A stretch of DNA of 64,000 nucleotides from Chitinophaga rupis (GCF_900109685.1 NZ_FOBB01000001.1:1364001-1428000); one strand, 5' to 3'; shown: positions 16,992 through 26,714, numbered from the stretch's first letter. Notes: generated by a model not told the origin, from the sequence alone. Numbers and translations are program-made.

Positions 16992-18302
16992 GTGCCTGTA
17001 GACATCAACATATCGAATTATGAGGAGTTCCTGCTCAGTTATATAGATGGAGAGCTGAACACGGAGGAAAGGACCGCCCTGGAAGCCTTTCTGCAACAGC
17101 ACCCTGCACAGGCAAAGGAGCTGGAAGTGTATAAGGCTGCTATCCTGAAACCGGATACCGGTGAAGTGTTTAACGATAAAGCTTTGCTGTACCGCAGCAC
17201 CGTTATTACCCTGGAAAATTATGAACCCTTCCTGCTCAGTTATATTGATGGTGAGCTAAACGCCGCCGAAACCACCGCCCTGCAAACTTTCCTGGATAAG
17301 TACCCGCATGTGGCGCAGGAGCTGGAAACTTGGCAGGCTATGCGCCTGTCCGCTGTGGATACGCCGGCCTTTGAGCATAAGGAAATGCTCTACCGGCACA
17401 CCGCCACCTTAACAACAGATAATTACGAAACATACTTCTTAAGCTATATAGATGGCGAGCTGACTGCCGCTGAAGAACAAACGCTGCAGCAGTTCCTGCA
17501 ACAGCACCCCGAGCTGCAGGCCAGCCTGCAACTGTTACAACGTACTAAGCTGCAGGCCGATCCTGCCCTGCACATGCCCGGCAAAGCCGGCCTGTACCGC
17601 AAAACCACAACTAAAGTACGTATAAGCCCCATTTGGTGGGGCGCTGCCGCCGCAGTAGTAGCCGGTGCGTTCCTGCTGTGGATACTGCCTTTACAACAAG
17701 GCGCACAGAATACGGCTATTGTTGCAGCCAGCCAGCAAGGGCAAACAGCTACACCTGCAGCACCAGGGCAAAACCTGCAAAAGGCTGCTCCATCCGTATC
17801 ACTCCCGGTTACACAGCAGCCTGCACCTGCGCTGGCTAACAATACCCCGGCTGCAGTACCGGAAAAACATGCGCTGATAGCCAAGAACAATACCCCCATA
17901 AAACGTACTGTCACACAAAAAGCGGCTGTAAGCCCATCTGCTGCGGCATCTGCCAATACCAATACCGTTATTGGTAACAATGCACAACCTGCGCTGGCAC
18001 AGCTGCCGCAGCCGCGTGCTACCTCTGAAGAGGTGGTACAGCAGCACCTGGAAAAGAAGATCCAAACCACGGCAGAAGTGCCTCCTGTACAGGATGTAGC
18101 TGCCAACCGGGACCAAACCATGGCCAGCTCTGTGAAGCTGCCCCATACACCAGCGCCCGAAGCGCAGCCGGCAGCTGCCGCACCTGCACCGGAAATACAG
18201 GGAGAGCTGATTATGTCCGTAACCAGCAGCAGCGAAAGCCGGTTGCTGAACGGGGTTACCAATGTGGCTAAATTCTTTTCCCGGAAAAAACATCAGAAAT
18301 AA
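16992..18302 (+). CDS. anti-sigma-factor-like membrane protein with three N-terminal repeats
   Basis: A 436-residue protein that begins at a GTG two bases after the sigma factor stop. Residues 9-69, 76-136 and 144-204 are three copies of one ~61-residue unit, each with SYIDGEL at its core (16-22, 83-89, 151-157) followed by E...L..FL..(H/Y)P. That helical motif (YxDGEL-E) is typical of zinc-less anti-sigma domains. One transmembrane helix follows at 213-233. The remaining 200 residues are Ala/Pro/Gln/Thr-rich and predicted to be periplasmic and disordered. It probably binds and holds the adjacent sigma factor; why the domain is triplicated is unclear. No TonB or protease-sensing domain is recognisable in the periplasmic part. 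Confidence 0.7.
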   Translation: MPVDINISNYEEFLLSYIDGELNTEERTALEAFLQQHPAQAKELEVYKAAILKPDTGEVFNDKALLYRSTVITLENYEPFLLSYIDGELNAAETTALQTFLDKYPHVAQELETWQAMRLSAVDTPAFEHKEMLYRHTATLTTDNYETYFLSYIDGELTAAEEQTLQQFLQQHPELQASLQLLQRTKLQADPALHMPGKAGLYRKTTTKVRISPIWWGAAAAVVAGAFLLWILPLQQGAQNTAIVAASQQGQTATPAAPGQNLQKAAPSVSLPVTQQPAPALANNTPAAVPEKHALIAKNNTPIKRTVTQKAAVSPSAAASANTNTVIGNNAQPALAQLPQPRATSEEVVQQHLEKKIQTTAEVPPVQDVAANRDQTMASSVKLPHTPAPEAQPAAAAPAPEIQGELIMSVTSSSESRLLNGVTNVAKFFSRKKHQK

Positions 18303-18333
18303 TGCGGAACCATATCAACACAGAACAGAACAT

Positions 18334-19278
18334 ATGAAGTATAAAATTTTACGCTGGATCTTTTTATTGCTCATGCTTATAATAGGGAAGGTACAGGCCC
18401 AAAAGCTTGCCCCTGCCGCTACTGTGCCTACAGCAGATACTATCCAGATCAAAGGCCTTATCATCATCAAAGGCAAAGACGCGCGGGGAAAGAACCACTA
18501 CAAGTTCTATAACGATACCGTATACACGCGCAATAAGCTTAAAAAGAACCTGCACACCCGCTGGCTGGTAATAGACCTGGGCTTTAATAATTACATTGAC
18601 CGCAGCGACTATGCCGGCGCAGGGGCCGCAGCCCTGATGGCCTATGCCACCCCCGGTTATGCAATGAACGCAGCCGGTAAAAGCTATGATTATTCTGCAC
18701 AGGGCCTCAATACCTTTGCGCCCCGCAGTGCCAGCGCCCCCCTCACACCGGACGAGTTTAAGCTGATCCCCGATAAATCCATTAATGTTAATATCTGGGT
18801 GCTCATGCAGCGCTTAAATATCTATAAGCATAAATTAAACCTCATATACGCTTTAGGTGTCGAAATGAACAACTATCGTTATGCCCGTAGCATTACGTAT
18901 GTACCAGGGTATCCTACACAGATAATCCGGGAAGATTCAATACATTTTTCAAAGAATAAGTTGTTTGCAGAATACCTGAGCGTACCTTTGATGCTGAATT
19001 TTACGTCTAACCCAGCCAGGCCCGGCCGTTCTGTGGATGTTAGTATGGGTGTAATGGCGGGCTACCTGGTAAAATCACGCACCAAACAGATCAGTGAAGA
19101 GAGAGGCAAAGTAAAGCGTACAGACGATTTTAATCTGAACAAATGGCGGATGGGCATTACCAGTGAGCTGGGCTATGGACCAGTGAAACTTTATGGTAAC
19201 TTTGCGCTCACACCGCTGCATTCCTACGGGCTGGAGCAATATCCATTTTCCGTAGGCATCCGTTTTAATGGCTTTTGA
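18334..19278 (+). CDS. outer-membrane beta-barrel protein
   Basis: A 314-residue exported protein with a signal peptide (cleavage near VQAQ, residue 22). The mature part alternates hydrophobic and polar residues with aromatic strand ends and finishes with a typical outer-membrane terminal strand (YPFSVGIRFNGF, C-terminal Phe). It fits the PorT/OmpW-like beta-barrel families common in Bacteroidota. It starts 31 bases after the anti-sigma gene, so it is probably in the sigma/anti-sigma operon and may be a target or a sensor of that system. The start ATG 18334 is preferred to an upstream ATG that overlaps the anti-sigma gene without a signal peptide. Precise function is unknown. Confidence 0.65.
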   Translation: MKYKILRWIFLLLMLIIGKVQAQKLAPAATVPTADTIQIKGLIIIKGKDARGKNHYKFYNDTVYTRNKLKKNLHTRWLVIDLGFNNYIDRSDYAGAGAAALMAYATPGYAMNAAGKSYDYSAQGLNTFAPRSASAPLTPDEFKLIPDKSINVNIWVLMQRLNIYKHKLNLIYALGVEMNNYRYARSITYVPGYPTQIIREDSIHFSKNKLFAEYLSVPLMLNFTSNPARPGRSVDVSMGVMAGYLVKSRTKQISEERGKVKRTDDFNLNKWRMGITSELGYGPVKLYGNFALTPLHSYGLEQYPFSVGIRFNGF

Positions 19279-19319
19279 CGTTTTTTCATAACCTTAACCC
19301 AGCACTTAAGACTAGGCTT

Positions 19320-19646
19320 ATGCGTACTTTTTTGACCTTTTTAGCTTGTTCCGGATTTATTGTATGGGCACATTCATGTGATACACGAATTCTGGGTGTA
19401 AACCCTACCCCTGCAAAAAAGGAAACGTCTATGGCTAAACGGTCAGAAGCCCCGCCCAGCAATTCCCGCCAGCAATATCTTAAGCAGCTTTTCTCCGCCG
19501 CCGCATTAACCATGGTAGGCAGCAACCCACAGCTATACCTGGTAAGCTTCCGTTACCTGGCCAGCCATCATTACCTGTCGCCTAAGGCCGATACCCTGAT
19601 GACACGCCTGCGCCCCCGGTACCAGTTTGCCAGCCAGCGGCAATAG
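19320..19646 (+). CDS. small hypothetical lipoprotein
   Basis: A 108-residue protein with an N-terminal lipoprotein signal (lipobox AHSC, Cys20), then a polar region with Pro-Ser and a basic, helical C-terminal part (SNPQLYLVSFRYLASHHYLS). No known domain was recognised. It is 41 bases downstream of the barrel protein in the same direction and is probably the last gene of the sigma-factor operon. The ATG at 19320 is chosen because it gives a complete signal peptide. Confidence 0.55.
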   Translation: MRTFLTFLACSGFIVWAHSCDTRILGVNPTPAKKETSMAKRSEAPPSNSRQQYLKQLFSAAALTMVGSNPQLYLVSFRYLASHHYLSPKADTLMTRLRPRYQFASQRQ

Positions 19647-19787
19647 GCAATTAAGCGTACTTATCAAGTGAAGATATTATCTATTAGAATTTCCGGCCCA
19701 GGGCTGCGGAACGCTATTGTTATGCCCCTTCCTCACATTTCATTCATCACTTTTCACGTTTTTTCACCTTTCTTCCTTTTTCCCCTG

Positions 19788-19817
19788 TTTGTAGCTTTCC
19801 CCTTTTCTATATATTTG
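19788..19817 (+). promoter_or_regulatory. promoter of the M16 protease gene
   Basis: TTTG at 19788-19791 and TATATTTG at 19810-19817, 18 bases apart, are a good match to the Bacteroidota consensus. The predicted start lies about 25-30 bases before the ATG at 19851. The promoter position argues against a longer protein starting at 19668. Confidence 0.6.
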
Positions 19818-19850
19818 GACGATCTATATTTCATTTCCAAAAACCAACGT

Positions 19851-22796
19851 ATGACTATTTTGAAAAGAGCCATTTTCATGCTGTTACTGTCCTGTACCTT
19901 GTACAGCGTACATGCACAGGACAAATATGAATGGAAAGAAGCCACTGCAGGGGGATATACCTACCGGTATGTGACCGATGACCCCATGCAGGCACGCTTT
20001 TATACACTAAAGAACGGGTTAACCGTTATCCTGAGCGTCAACAAAAAAGAGCCCCGTATTCAAACCCTGATTGGCGTGCGCGCCGGTAGCGACAATGATC
20101 CCAAAGACCACACTGGCCTGGCCCACTACCTGGAGCACCTGCTGTTTAAGGGCACCGACAAATTCGGCTCCCTGGACTGGGCGCAGGAAAAAAGTTACCT
20201 GGATAAAATAGAAGGTTTATACAATACCTATAACCACACCAGCGGCGCCGGCCCCCGTAAAACGGTATATCACCAGATAGACAGCGTTTCCGGCCTGGCA
20301 GCCAAATATGCCATTGCCAATGAATATGATAAAATGATGGCAGGCATGGGCGCACAGGGCACCAATGCCCATACCTGGGTAGAGGAAACCATTTATGAAG
20401 AAGATATTCCATCCAATGCCGTAGATAAATATTTGTTTGTACAGGGAGAGCGTTTCCGCGAACCGGTTTTCCGCCTGTTCCATACGGAGCTGGAAGCCGT
20501 GTATGAAGAAAAGAACCGCGGCCTGGATAATGACAGCCGTAAAATGTACGAAACCATGCTGGCAGCGCTGTTCCCTACGCATAATTACGGGCAGCAGTCA
20601 ACCATCGGTACCGTGGAGCATCTGAAAAATCCAAACCTGAAAGCCATCCGCGATTTTTATAATGCCTACTATGTGCCCAATAACATGGCCATTGTAATGG
20701 CAGGTGATTTTGACCCGGATTATGTGATCAAAAAAATAGATACAGAGTTTGCCTACATGCAGCCCAAACCTATCCACGAATACAAAGCCCCGGTAGAAAA
20801 GCCTATTGCGGCGCCTGTGGTAAAAGAAGTATTTGGGCCCGATGCTGAAAACGTGAACATTGCCTTCCGTTTGCCCGGGGCGCTGGATACCAAAGCAGCC
20901 GTAGTAACAAACGTGCTGGCGCAGATCCTGAACAATGGTAAGGCCGGCCTGCTGGACCTTAACATTAACAAGCAGCAGAAAGTGCTGAACGCCAGCGTAG
21001 GCCAGCTGCAATGGAAAGACTATACCGTGTTTTACCTGAGCGGCAAAGCCAAACAGGGCCAAACGCTGGAAGAAGTTAAAGACCTGCTGCTGGGCCAGTT
21101 GGAGATCCTGAAAAAAGGAGAGTTTGATGAAACCCTGGTAAAAGCCATCGTTAACAACGCCAAGCTTTCCGAGCTACAGGGCCTGGAAAGTAATAACAAC
21201 CGCGCCAACTCCATTATGGACGGTTTTATTAAGCACCGCGGGCAGAACTGGCTGAATGATGTGGAGATGGTAGATGCCATGAGCAAGGTTACAAAAAAGC
21301 AGATCGTTGATTTTGCCAACGAATACCTGAAAAATAATTATGTGCTGCTGTATAAACGTAAAGGGGAAGATAAGAATATTGAAAAGGTAGAAAAGCCCGC
21401 CATTACTCCGGTAGAGGTAAACCGCGAAGCACAGTCCCCCTTCCTGAAAGAAGTAGCCGCCATACCCGCCACACCGGTACAACCGCAATGGCTGGATTAC
21501 AATAAAGATATTCAGAAAAGCCAGGTAGGCCCCGCAGAAATGCTGTATGTGCAGAACAACGATAATGCGCTGTTCCGCCTCCACTACCGTTTTGATATGG
21601 GTAGCTGGAATAACAAAAAGCTGCCCCTGGCCGCGCAGTACCTGCAGTTCCTGGGTACAGACAAGTATACCACAGAGCAGATCAGCAAAGAGTTTTATAA
21701 CATAGCCTGCAACTTTAATGTAAGCTCCGGTACCGATGTTACCACCATTACCATCTCCGGCCTGCAGGAAAATTTTGATAAAGCCGTAGCGCTGTTTGAG
21801 CACCTGCTTACCCACTGCCAGCCTAATGAAGCCGCCCTGGCTGCGTTAAAAGGCCGCCTGCAAAAAGCCCGTACGGATAATAAGCTGAGCAAGGTAGCTA
21901 TTATGCGTGGCCTGGTGCAGTATGGCATGTACGGTCCTAAAAATCCCTACAACAATCAGCTAAGCCAGGCAGACTTAGACGGCTTAACCTCCGCCGAGCT
22001 GGTAGAAATGCTGCACACACTGCCTTCCTATAAGCACACGGTTATTTATTACGGTCCGCAAACATTGGAAGCAGCAGCAGATGCTGTAAAGAAAGTACAT
22101 ACCCTACCCGCTACTTTCCAAACCGCACCGGCAGCCGTGAAGTTTGAAAAGAGCACGCAGACCAGCAACCAGGTGCTGTTTGCCGATTACGATATGGTGC
22201 AGGCAGAAGTGAACTGGGTACGTAACAGCACATCCGCTTACAACCCGGAGAACACCGCAGTGATCTCTTTATTCAATAACTATTTTGGCGGCGGCATGGG
22301 ATCCATCGTGTTCCAGACCATCCGCGAATCCAAAGCGCTGGCATATTCCACCTACGCCTTCTACGTTTCACCTGATAAAAAGGAGGACCGCTATTCTGTA
22401 GTAGCTTATGTAGGCAGCCAGGCCGATAAAATGAATGAAGCCATTACCGGTATGAATGAGCTGCTGAATGATATACCCCGCTCCGACAAGCTGTTTGAAA
22501 CAGCCCGCGAAAGCATGAAGCAGGATCTGGAAACAGAGCGCATTACGCAGGATGGTATTATTTTCAGCTACCTGAATGCAAAAAAGCTGGGCCTGGATAC
22601 CGATTACCGCAAGCAGGTATACGCCGCTGTTGACAAGCTGACCTTTGATGATGTGAAGAAGTTCCATGATCAGAACCTGGCCGGCAAACCTTACACCTAT
22701 TGTATTTTAGGCTCAGAGAAAAAGGTTAGCCAGGACGATCTTAAAAAGTACGGCGAGGTAAAAAAAGTAACGCTTGAAGAGCTGTTCGGATACTAA
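19851..22796 (+). CDS. M16-family zinc metallopeptidase, two-domain
   Basis: A 981-residue exported protease of the insulinase/pitrilysin family. After a signal peptide (cleavage near VHAQ, residue 23) comes the inverted zinc motif HYLEH at 92-96, with the third ligand region in ELEAVYEEKNRG further on. The second, catalytically inactive half contains the family's R/Y substrate-binding region (YFGGGMGSIVFQTIRESKALAY). It is expected to degrade peptides in the periplasm. The start is ATG 19851, where the signal peptide begins, not the upstream in-frame ATG at 19668. It is a single gene; an AAAGC-word hairpin follows its stop. Confidence 0.92.
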   Translation: MTILKRAIFMLLLSCTLYSVHAQDKYEWKEATAGGYTYRYVTDDPMQARFYTLKNGLTVILSVNKKEPRIQTLIGVRAGSDNDPKDHTGLAHYLEHLLFKGTDKFGSLDWAQEKSYLDKIEGLYNTYNHTSGAGPRKTVYHQIDSVSGLAAKYAIANEYDKMMAGMGAQGTNAHTWVEETIYEEDIPSNAVDKYLFVQGERFREPVFRLFHTELEAVYEEKNRGLDNDSRKMYETMLAALFPTHNYGQQSTIGTVEHLKNPNLKAIRDFYNAYYVPNNMAIVMAGDFDPDYVIKKIDTEFAYMQPKPIHEYKAPVEKPIAAPVVKEVFGPDAENVNIAFRLPGALDTKAAVVTNVLAQILNNGKAGLLDLNINKQQKVLNASVGQLQWKDYTVFYLSGKAKQGQTLEEVKDLLLGQLEILKKGEFDETLVKAIVNNAKLSELQGLESNNNRANSIMDGFIKHRGQNWLNDVEMVDAMSKVTKKQIVDFANEYLKNNYVLLYKRKGEDKNIEKVEKPAITPVEVNREAQSPFLKEVAAIPATPVQPQWLDYNKDIQKSQVGPAEMLYVQNNDNALFRLHYRFDMGSWNNKKLPLAAQYLQFLGTDKYTTEQISKEFYNIACNFNVSSGTDVTTITISGLQENFDKAVALFEHLLTHCQPNEAALAALKGRLQKARTDNKLSKVAIMRGLVQYGMYGPKNPYNNQLSQADLDGLTSAELVEMLHTLPSYKHTVIYYGPQTLEAAADAVKKVHTLPATFQTAPAAVKFEKSTQTSNQVLFADYDMVQAEVNWVRNSTSAYNPENTAVISLFNNYFGGGMGSIVFQTIRESKALAYSTYAFYVSPDKKEDRYSVVAYVGSQADKMNEAITGMNELLNDIPRSDKLFETARESMKQDLETERITQDGIIFSYLNAKKLGLDTDYRKQVYAAVDKLTFDDVKKFHDQNLAGKPYTYCILGSEKKVSQDDLKKYGEVKKVTLEELFGY

Positions 22797-22912
22797 AAAA
22801 GCGCAAAGCATAAAGCTGAAAGCATAAAGCAAATGCAAAAAAGCAGAAAGCAAAAAGGGCTACTATGACCTTTAAGCTTTCTGCTTTTTGCTTTCAGCTT
22901 TTCGCTCTCATA
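22797..22912. repeat. AAAGC-word inverted repeat, likely terminator
   Basis: Directly after the M16 gene, aaagctgaaagcataaagc and gcaaaaaagcagaaagc are followed by their reverse complements gctttctgctttttgc and gctttcagctttt, giving a long, mostly uninterrupted hairpin with a 25-base loop. Confidence 0.6.
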
Positions 22913-22964
22913 CAATAAACGATTTAACAGCATCGTTATCATTGTACTAAATTACCCTTGTGAG

Positions 22965-23525
22965 ATGCCGCGCTACTGTTGGAGTATTTTATTATTACTG
23001 CTGATCCCCCTGGCCGGGTTTAATAACGAGAGTGGGTTATACACCGTAAAGCTGAACCCTGCAGCCATTGATGCAGACAAAGTTTTTCTGCTGATAGATA
23101 AAAGCGATTACAGGATGTACCTGTACGAGGATGTAACGCTCATTAAAATTTATAAGGTAGTATTCGGCAGCCGCGACATGCTGGATAAACAAATGCAGGG
23201 CGACCGGCAAACGCCTGAAGGCACTTTTCATATTTCAAGTAAGCGGTATGATGGCCGCTGGAGCCGGTTTATGCTGCTGGATTATCCCAACGAAGTTTCC
23301 TGGGCCAAATTCCACCAGCGCCAGCAACAGGGCATTCTGCCTGCTAATGCAGATATTGGCGGTGGCATTGGCATTCATGGTGTAGAGTACAACTCCGGCA
23401 TCCGCGATGCGTATGTGGACAGCCGCATTAACTGGACCTTAGGTTGTGTGAGTATGAAGAACGGGGATGTAAATGAGCTGTACGATGTTATTAAAGTAGG
23501 CACCCCGGTAGTAATACGCCGCTAA
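22965..23525 (+). CDS. L,D-transpeptidase family protein (YkuD)
   Basis: A 186-residue exported protein with a signal peptide (1-20) and one YkuD domain. The catalytic motif is complete: IHGVEY (His138) and GCVSM at 160-164 (nucleophile Cys161). Such enzymes make 3-3 cross-links in peptidoglycan or attach proteins to it, using the donor's L-Lys/DAP-D-Ala bond. Members of this small-size group are sometimes only annotated as murein transpeptidase-like. The gene is convergent with the alpha/beta hydrolase gene, with only 5 bases between the two stops. Confidence 0.88.
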   Translation: MPRYCWSILLLLLIPLAGFNNESGLYTVKLNPAAIDADKVFLLIDKSDYRMYLYEDVTLIKIYKVVFGSRDMLDKQMQGDRQTPEGTFHISSKRYDGRWSRFMLLDYPNEVSWAKFHQRQQQGILPANADIGGGIGIHGVEYNSGIRDAYVDSRINWTLGCVSMKNGDVNELYDVIKVGTPVVIRR

Positions 23526-23530
23526 ATTTC

Positions 23531-24472
23531 CTATTGCAAAAAATGGCTCACCGCAGCTTTCCATTTCTCCGGCTCATTCCGGCAAAATGATTGGTGGCCG
23601 GATGTTTCAAAAACCACCAGCTGCTTTTGTTTAGTACCCAGCTGCGTATACACGCTACGCGTTTCATGCTCCATTACACGTATGTCATGTTTACCCCAGC
23701 ATAATAAAGTGGGCACCTGTATATTCTTTGCATACTCCGCCGGCTTAAAACCGGCCGCCCAAAAGCCCTGCTCCACACCACCCCAGAAGGTAACGATCTG
23801 CGCCAGCGGTGTACCCGGCATATGCACGGCCCACATACGGCTTTTTACTGCATCCGTTAAAGTAGCAAAGGGAGCTTCCAGCATAATCTTGTCCGGCTGT
23901 AAATGATATTGCGGTACTGCCTTCAGGATAGCTGCTGCGCCCATGCTCATGCCCCACAGGGAAATGTGCTGATAGCCGCAGCTGCGCACATAATCGTACG
24001 CCAGCTTAACATCCTCCGCCTCTTTATAACCAATACTGCATACATAGCCTTCGCTATTGCCATGCGCACGGAAATCCAGCAGAAAGGTATTATACCCCAG
24101 CTGCCGGAAATACGCTGCTTCCGCCAGGGGCGAGCTTTTGCTGGCGCCATAACCATGGAACAGGATCACCGTACCTTTAGCCGGTTGCCGGGCATCTATC
24201 CACCAGCCTTCCAGCCGCAGGCCATTTTTAGTATGCAGGTTAATGGTTTTATAAGGCACTACCGGCCGCTCTCTGTTAACCGATTTTGACAGGTTTACCC
24301 CAAACAAAATAATGCGCGTTTTTTCCCAGCCGTTCATCTGTTCCGGGCGTTTGTTCCTGTGGCCCGCATCGTCATAAAAGTGCGTGAACTTCCAGGCATG
24401 AAAGGCCAGGATAATGTTGGAAAAAAGGAAGAATACCAACAGTATTTTACCAATACGCTTCAGTAATGACAT
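23531..24472 (-). CDS. alpha/beta hydrolase, membrane-anchored
   Basis: A 313-residue serine hydrolase with an N-terminal membrane helix (residues 6-27) that probably anchors it with the catalytic domain outside the cytoplasm. The oxyanion segment is LFHGYGASKSSPL. The triad is Ser176 in GMSMG, Asp263 in WGKHD and His293 in TSGHQSF. The fold and motifs match the BEM46/YqkD-type esterase-peptidase family; substrate unknown. It is a single gene on the minus strand between the YkuD protein and acs. Confidence 0.85.
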   Translation of the reverse strand: MSLLKRIGKILLVFFLFSNIILAFHAWKFTHFYDDAGHRNKRPEQMNGWEKTRIILFGVNLSKSVNRERPVVPYKTINLHTKNGLRLEGWWIDARQPAKGTVILFHGYGASKSSPLAEAAYFRQLGYNTFLLDFRAHGNSEGYVCSIGYKEAEDVKLAYDYVRSCGYQHISLWGMSMGAAAILKAVPQYHLQPDKIMLEAPFATLTDAVKSRMWAVHMPGTPLAQIVTFWGGVEQGFWAAGFKPAEYAKNIQVPTLLCWGKHDIRVMEHETRSVYTQLGTKQKQLVVFETSGHQSFCRNEPEKWKAAVSHFLQ

Positions 24473-24487
24473 AGTTCAGGTATTATA

Positions 24488-24672
24488 CAGTCCATGATCC
24501 ATAGCCGATGGTCATTGCTTTTAACGTTGTGATATTAAACAAGAACAGGCAATAAACGATCATCCCGGGTGGAAAAATCTTTTATTGCCTGTTGCTATAC
24601 TATCTATTTAAAAATTTGGCCCTGCCTCTTTATACCTGTATTACTGCACTAAGCAATGGACCATCGACCTTT
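24488..24672. repeat. GTCCATGG-type words and a 13-bp inverted repeat
   Basis: The acs 3' flank carries cagtccatgatccat (24489-24503) and, next to the acs stop, atggaccatcgac (24657-24669), variants of the GTCCATGG words. Between them is a perfect inverted repeat, aacaggcaataaa (24544-24556) with tttattgcctgtt (24581-24593), and a 24-base loop. It probably ends the acs transcript. Confidence 0.5.
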
Positions 24673-26592
24673 TTACAACCTTCCCCGCTTAATCTCATCC
24701 ACCACCGCAGGGTCCAGTAAAGTGCTGGTATCGCCCAGGTTGTCCAGCTCATTCTCAGCGATCTTGCGCAAAATGCGGCGCATGATCTTGCCGGAGCGGG
24801 TTTTTGGCAGGCCGCTTACAAACTGTATCTTATCCGGTTTGGCAATAGGCCCAATAATGCGGGACACGGTTTGTATTATATCTTTCTTCGTAAGTTCTGC
24901 ATCTTTAGAGGGGTTGGTATCGCAGATCACGTAAGCATAAATGCCCTGCCCTTTAATATCGTGGGGATAGCCTACTACGGCGCTTTCCACTACGCCGGCG
25001 TGCATATTAATGGCATTTTCCACTTCGGCAGTACCAATACGGTGTCCGCTTACATTCAGCACATCATCCACACGGCCGGTAATGCGGTAATAGCCATCTT
25101 CATCGCGCATACAGCCATCACCGGTAAAGTACAGGTTTTCGTATGTAGCAAAATATGTTTTACGGCAGCGCTCATGATCGCCGTAGGTAGTACGCAGCAT
25201 ACCGGGCCAGGGGAATTTAATGCACAGGTTTCCGTTTACGCCGTTGCCCTGTATCTCTTTACCATTTTCATCTACCAGTATGGGCTGCACACCGGGCAGT
25301 GGCAGGGTAGCATAACCGGGTTTTTCCGGGGTAATGCCTGCAATGGGCGTTATCATATGCCCGCCGGTTTCTGTTTGCCACCAGGTATCGGCAATGGGGC
25401 ATTTGCCTTTGCCAATATGGTCTTTGAACCAATGCCAGGCCTCTTCATTAATCGGTTCGCCTACGCTGCCCAGTTTTTTCAGGGAGCTCAGATCCTTATG
25501 ATTTACGGGTCCTAAGCCAAAGCCCATTAAACTACGTATAGCCGTAGGGGCGGTGTATAAAGTGGTTACCCGGAATTTATCAGTAATATCCCACAGGCGG
25601 CCGGCATCGGGCCAGGTAGGCACACCCTCAAACAGCAGGGTAGTGGCGCCGGCGCTTAGCGGGCCGTATAAGATATAGCTGTGTCCTGTGATCCAGCCAA
25701 TATCTGCCGTGCAAAAAAACACTTCACCTGGCTTATATTGGAAAGTATTTACAAACGTGTAATTGGTATACACCATGAACCCGCCGCAGGTGTGTACCAC
25801 GCCCTTGGGCTTACCGGTGCTGCCGGAGGTGTACAGGATGAACAGCATATCTTCTGCATCCATTTCTTCGGCAGAGCAGGGAGGGTTGCCCATGGTCTCT
25901 ACCTGTTTTATTTCATCCTCCCACCACACATCGCGGCCTTTCAGCATGCTGATGGGGGTGCGGGTACGGGTACATACAATTACTTTTTTTACGCTGGGGC
26001 AGGCCATCAGGGCATCGTCTATTACGGACTTCAGCGGAATATCTTTATTGCCACGGAAAGCGCCGTCGCAGGTAATTACCAGGTTACACTGCGCATCCTG
26101 TATACGGTCGGCAATGGACTGGGCGCTGAAACCGCCAAACACTACAGAGTGGATGGCGCCTATACGCGCGCAGGCCAGCACCGCTATGGCCAGCTCGGGG
26201 ATCATACCCATATAAATACAAATACGGTCGCCTTTTTTTACACCGTTGTTTTTCAGCACATTGGCAAACTGGCATACCTTGTTATATAGCTCGCGATAGG
26301 TAAGTATGCGATGGCGCTCTTCCGGATCATTAGGCTCCCATATAATGGCAGGCGTATTGCCCAGGGTAGCCAGGTGGCGGTCCAGGCAGTTTTCAGTAAT
26401 ATTCATCTTACCACCCTGGAACCACTTTATATCCGGATCTTTGAAATTCCATTCCAGCACCTTATCCCATTTCTTACGCCATAAAAAATGTTCGGCCACA
26501 TTGCCCCAAAATCCTTCGGGGTCTACAACGCTTTGGTTATAGGCTTGCTGGTATTCTTCAAAATTCTTGATCTGATACGGGTAAGAGGCCAT
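24673..26592 (-). CDS. acs: acetyl-CoA synthetase
   Basis: A 639-residue AMP-forming ligase that activates acetate to acetyl-CoA through acetyl-AMP. Motifs include the P-loop-like YTSGSTGKPKGVVHT (near residues 255-270), WWQTETGG, the hinge aspartate region YFTGDGCMRDEDGYYRITGR, and the C-terminal catalytic Lys in TRSGKIMRR (near 604), the usual site of acetylation control. Length and motifs match Acs rather than propionyl-CoA synthetase. The start ATG at 26592 leaves a complete N-terminal domain. It is monocistronic, with a terminator of the next upstream gene between. Confidence 0.96.
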   Translation of the reverse strand: MASYPYQIKNFEEYQQAYNQSVVDPEGFWGNVAEHFLWRKKWDKVLEWNFKDPDIKWFQGGKMNITENCLDRHLATLGNTPAIIWEPNDPEERHRILTYRELYNKVCQFANVLKNNGVKKGDRICIYMGMIPELAIAVLACARIGAIHSVVFGGFSAQSIADRIQDAQCNLVITCDGAFRGNKDIPLKSVIDDALMACPSVKKVIVCTRTRTPISMLKGRDVWWEDEIKQVETMGNPPCSAEEMDAEDMLFILYTSGSTGKPKGVVHTCGGFMVYTNYTFVNTFQYKPGEVFFCTADIGWITGHSYILYGPLSAGATTLLFEGVPTWPDAGRLWDITDKFRVTTLYTAPTAIRSLMGFGLGPVNHKDLSSLKKLGSVGEPINEEAWHWFKDHIGKGKCPIADTWWQTETGGHMITPIAGITPEKPGYATLPLPGVQPILVDENGKEIQGNGVNGNLCIKFPWPGMLRTTYGDHERCRKTYFATYENLYFTGDGCMRDEDGYYRITGRVDDVLNVSGHRIGTAEVENAINMHAGVVESAVVGYPHDIKGQGIYAYVICDTNPSKDAELTKKDIIQTVSRIIGPIAKPDKIQFVSGLPKTRSGKIMRRILRKIAENELDNLGDTSTLLDPAVVDEIKRGRL

Positions 26593-26680
26593 AGCTGCTT
26601 TATTTTGTATTTACGTTGGTCATAACGGAGAGTAAATTTATTTTCTTTTCTCGATTTCTCCCAGCAGCTGAGGATTATTT

Positions 26681-26714
26681 AAAAAACAAATGCCCCCGGG
26701 AAGGAGGCATTTTG
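26681..26714 (-). terminator. terminator of the hypothetical lipoprotein gene
   Basis: On the minus strand a stem of aaatgcctcc with gggggcattt is followed by tgtttttt. It lies 25 bases after the stop of the lipoprotein gene and separates it from acs. Confidence 0.65.

Noticed and set aside
17444..18262. Long minus-strand frame of 272 codons inside the anti-sigma-like gene
   Set aside because: Shadow of the Ala/Pro/Gln-rich plus-strand gene: Cys- and Ala-rich nonsense composition, no start context, and the plus-strand frame has a clear domain structure and coupling to the sigma gene.
19668..19850. Extended start of the M16 protease 61 codons upstream
   Set aside because: A good promoter (19788-19817) lies inside the extension and the signal peptide begins at 19851.
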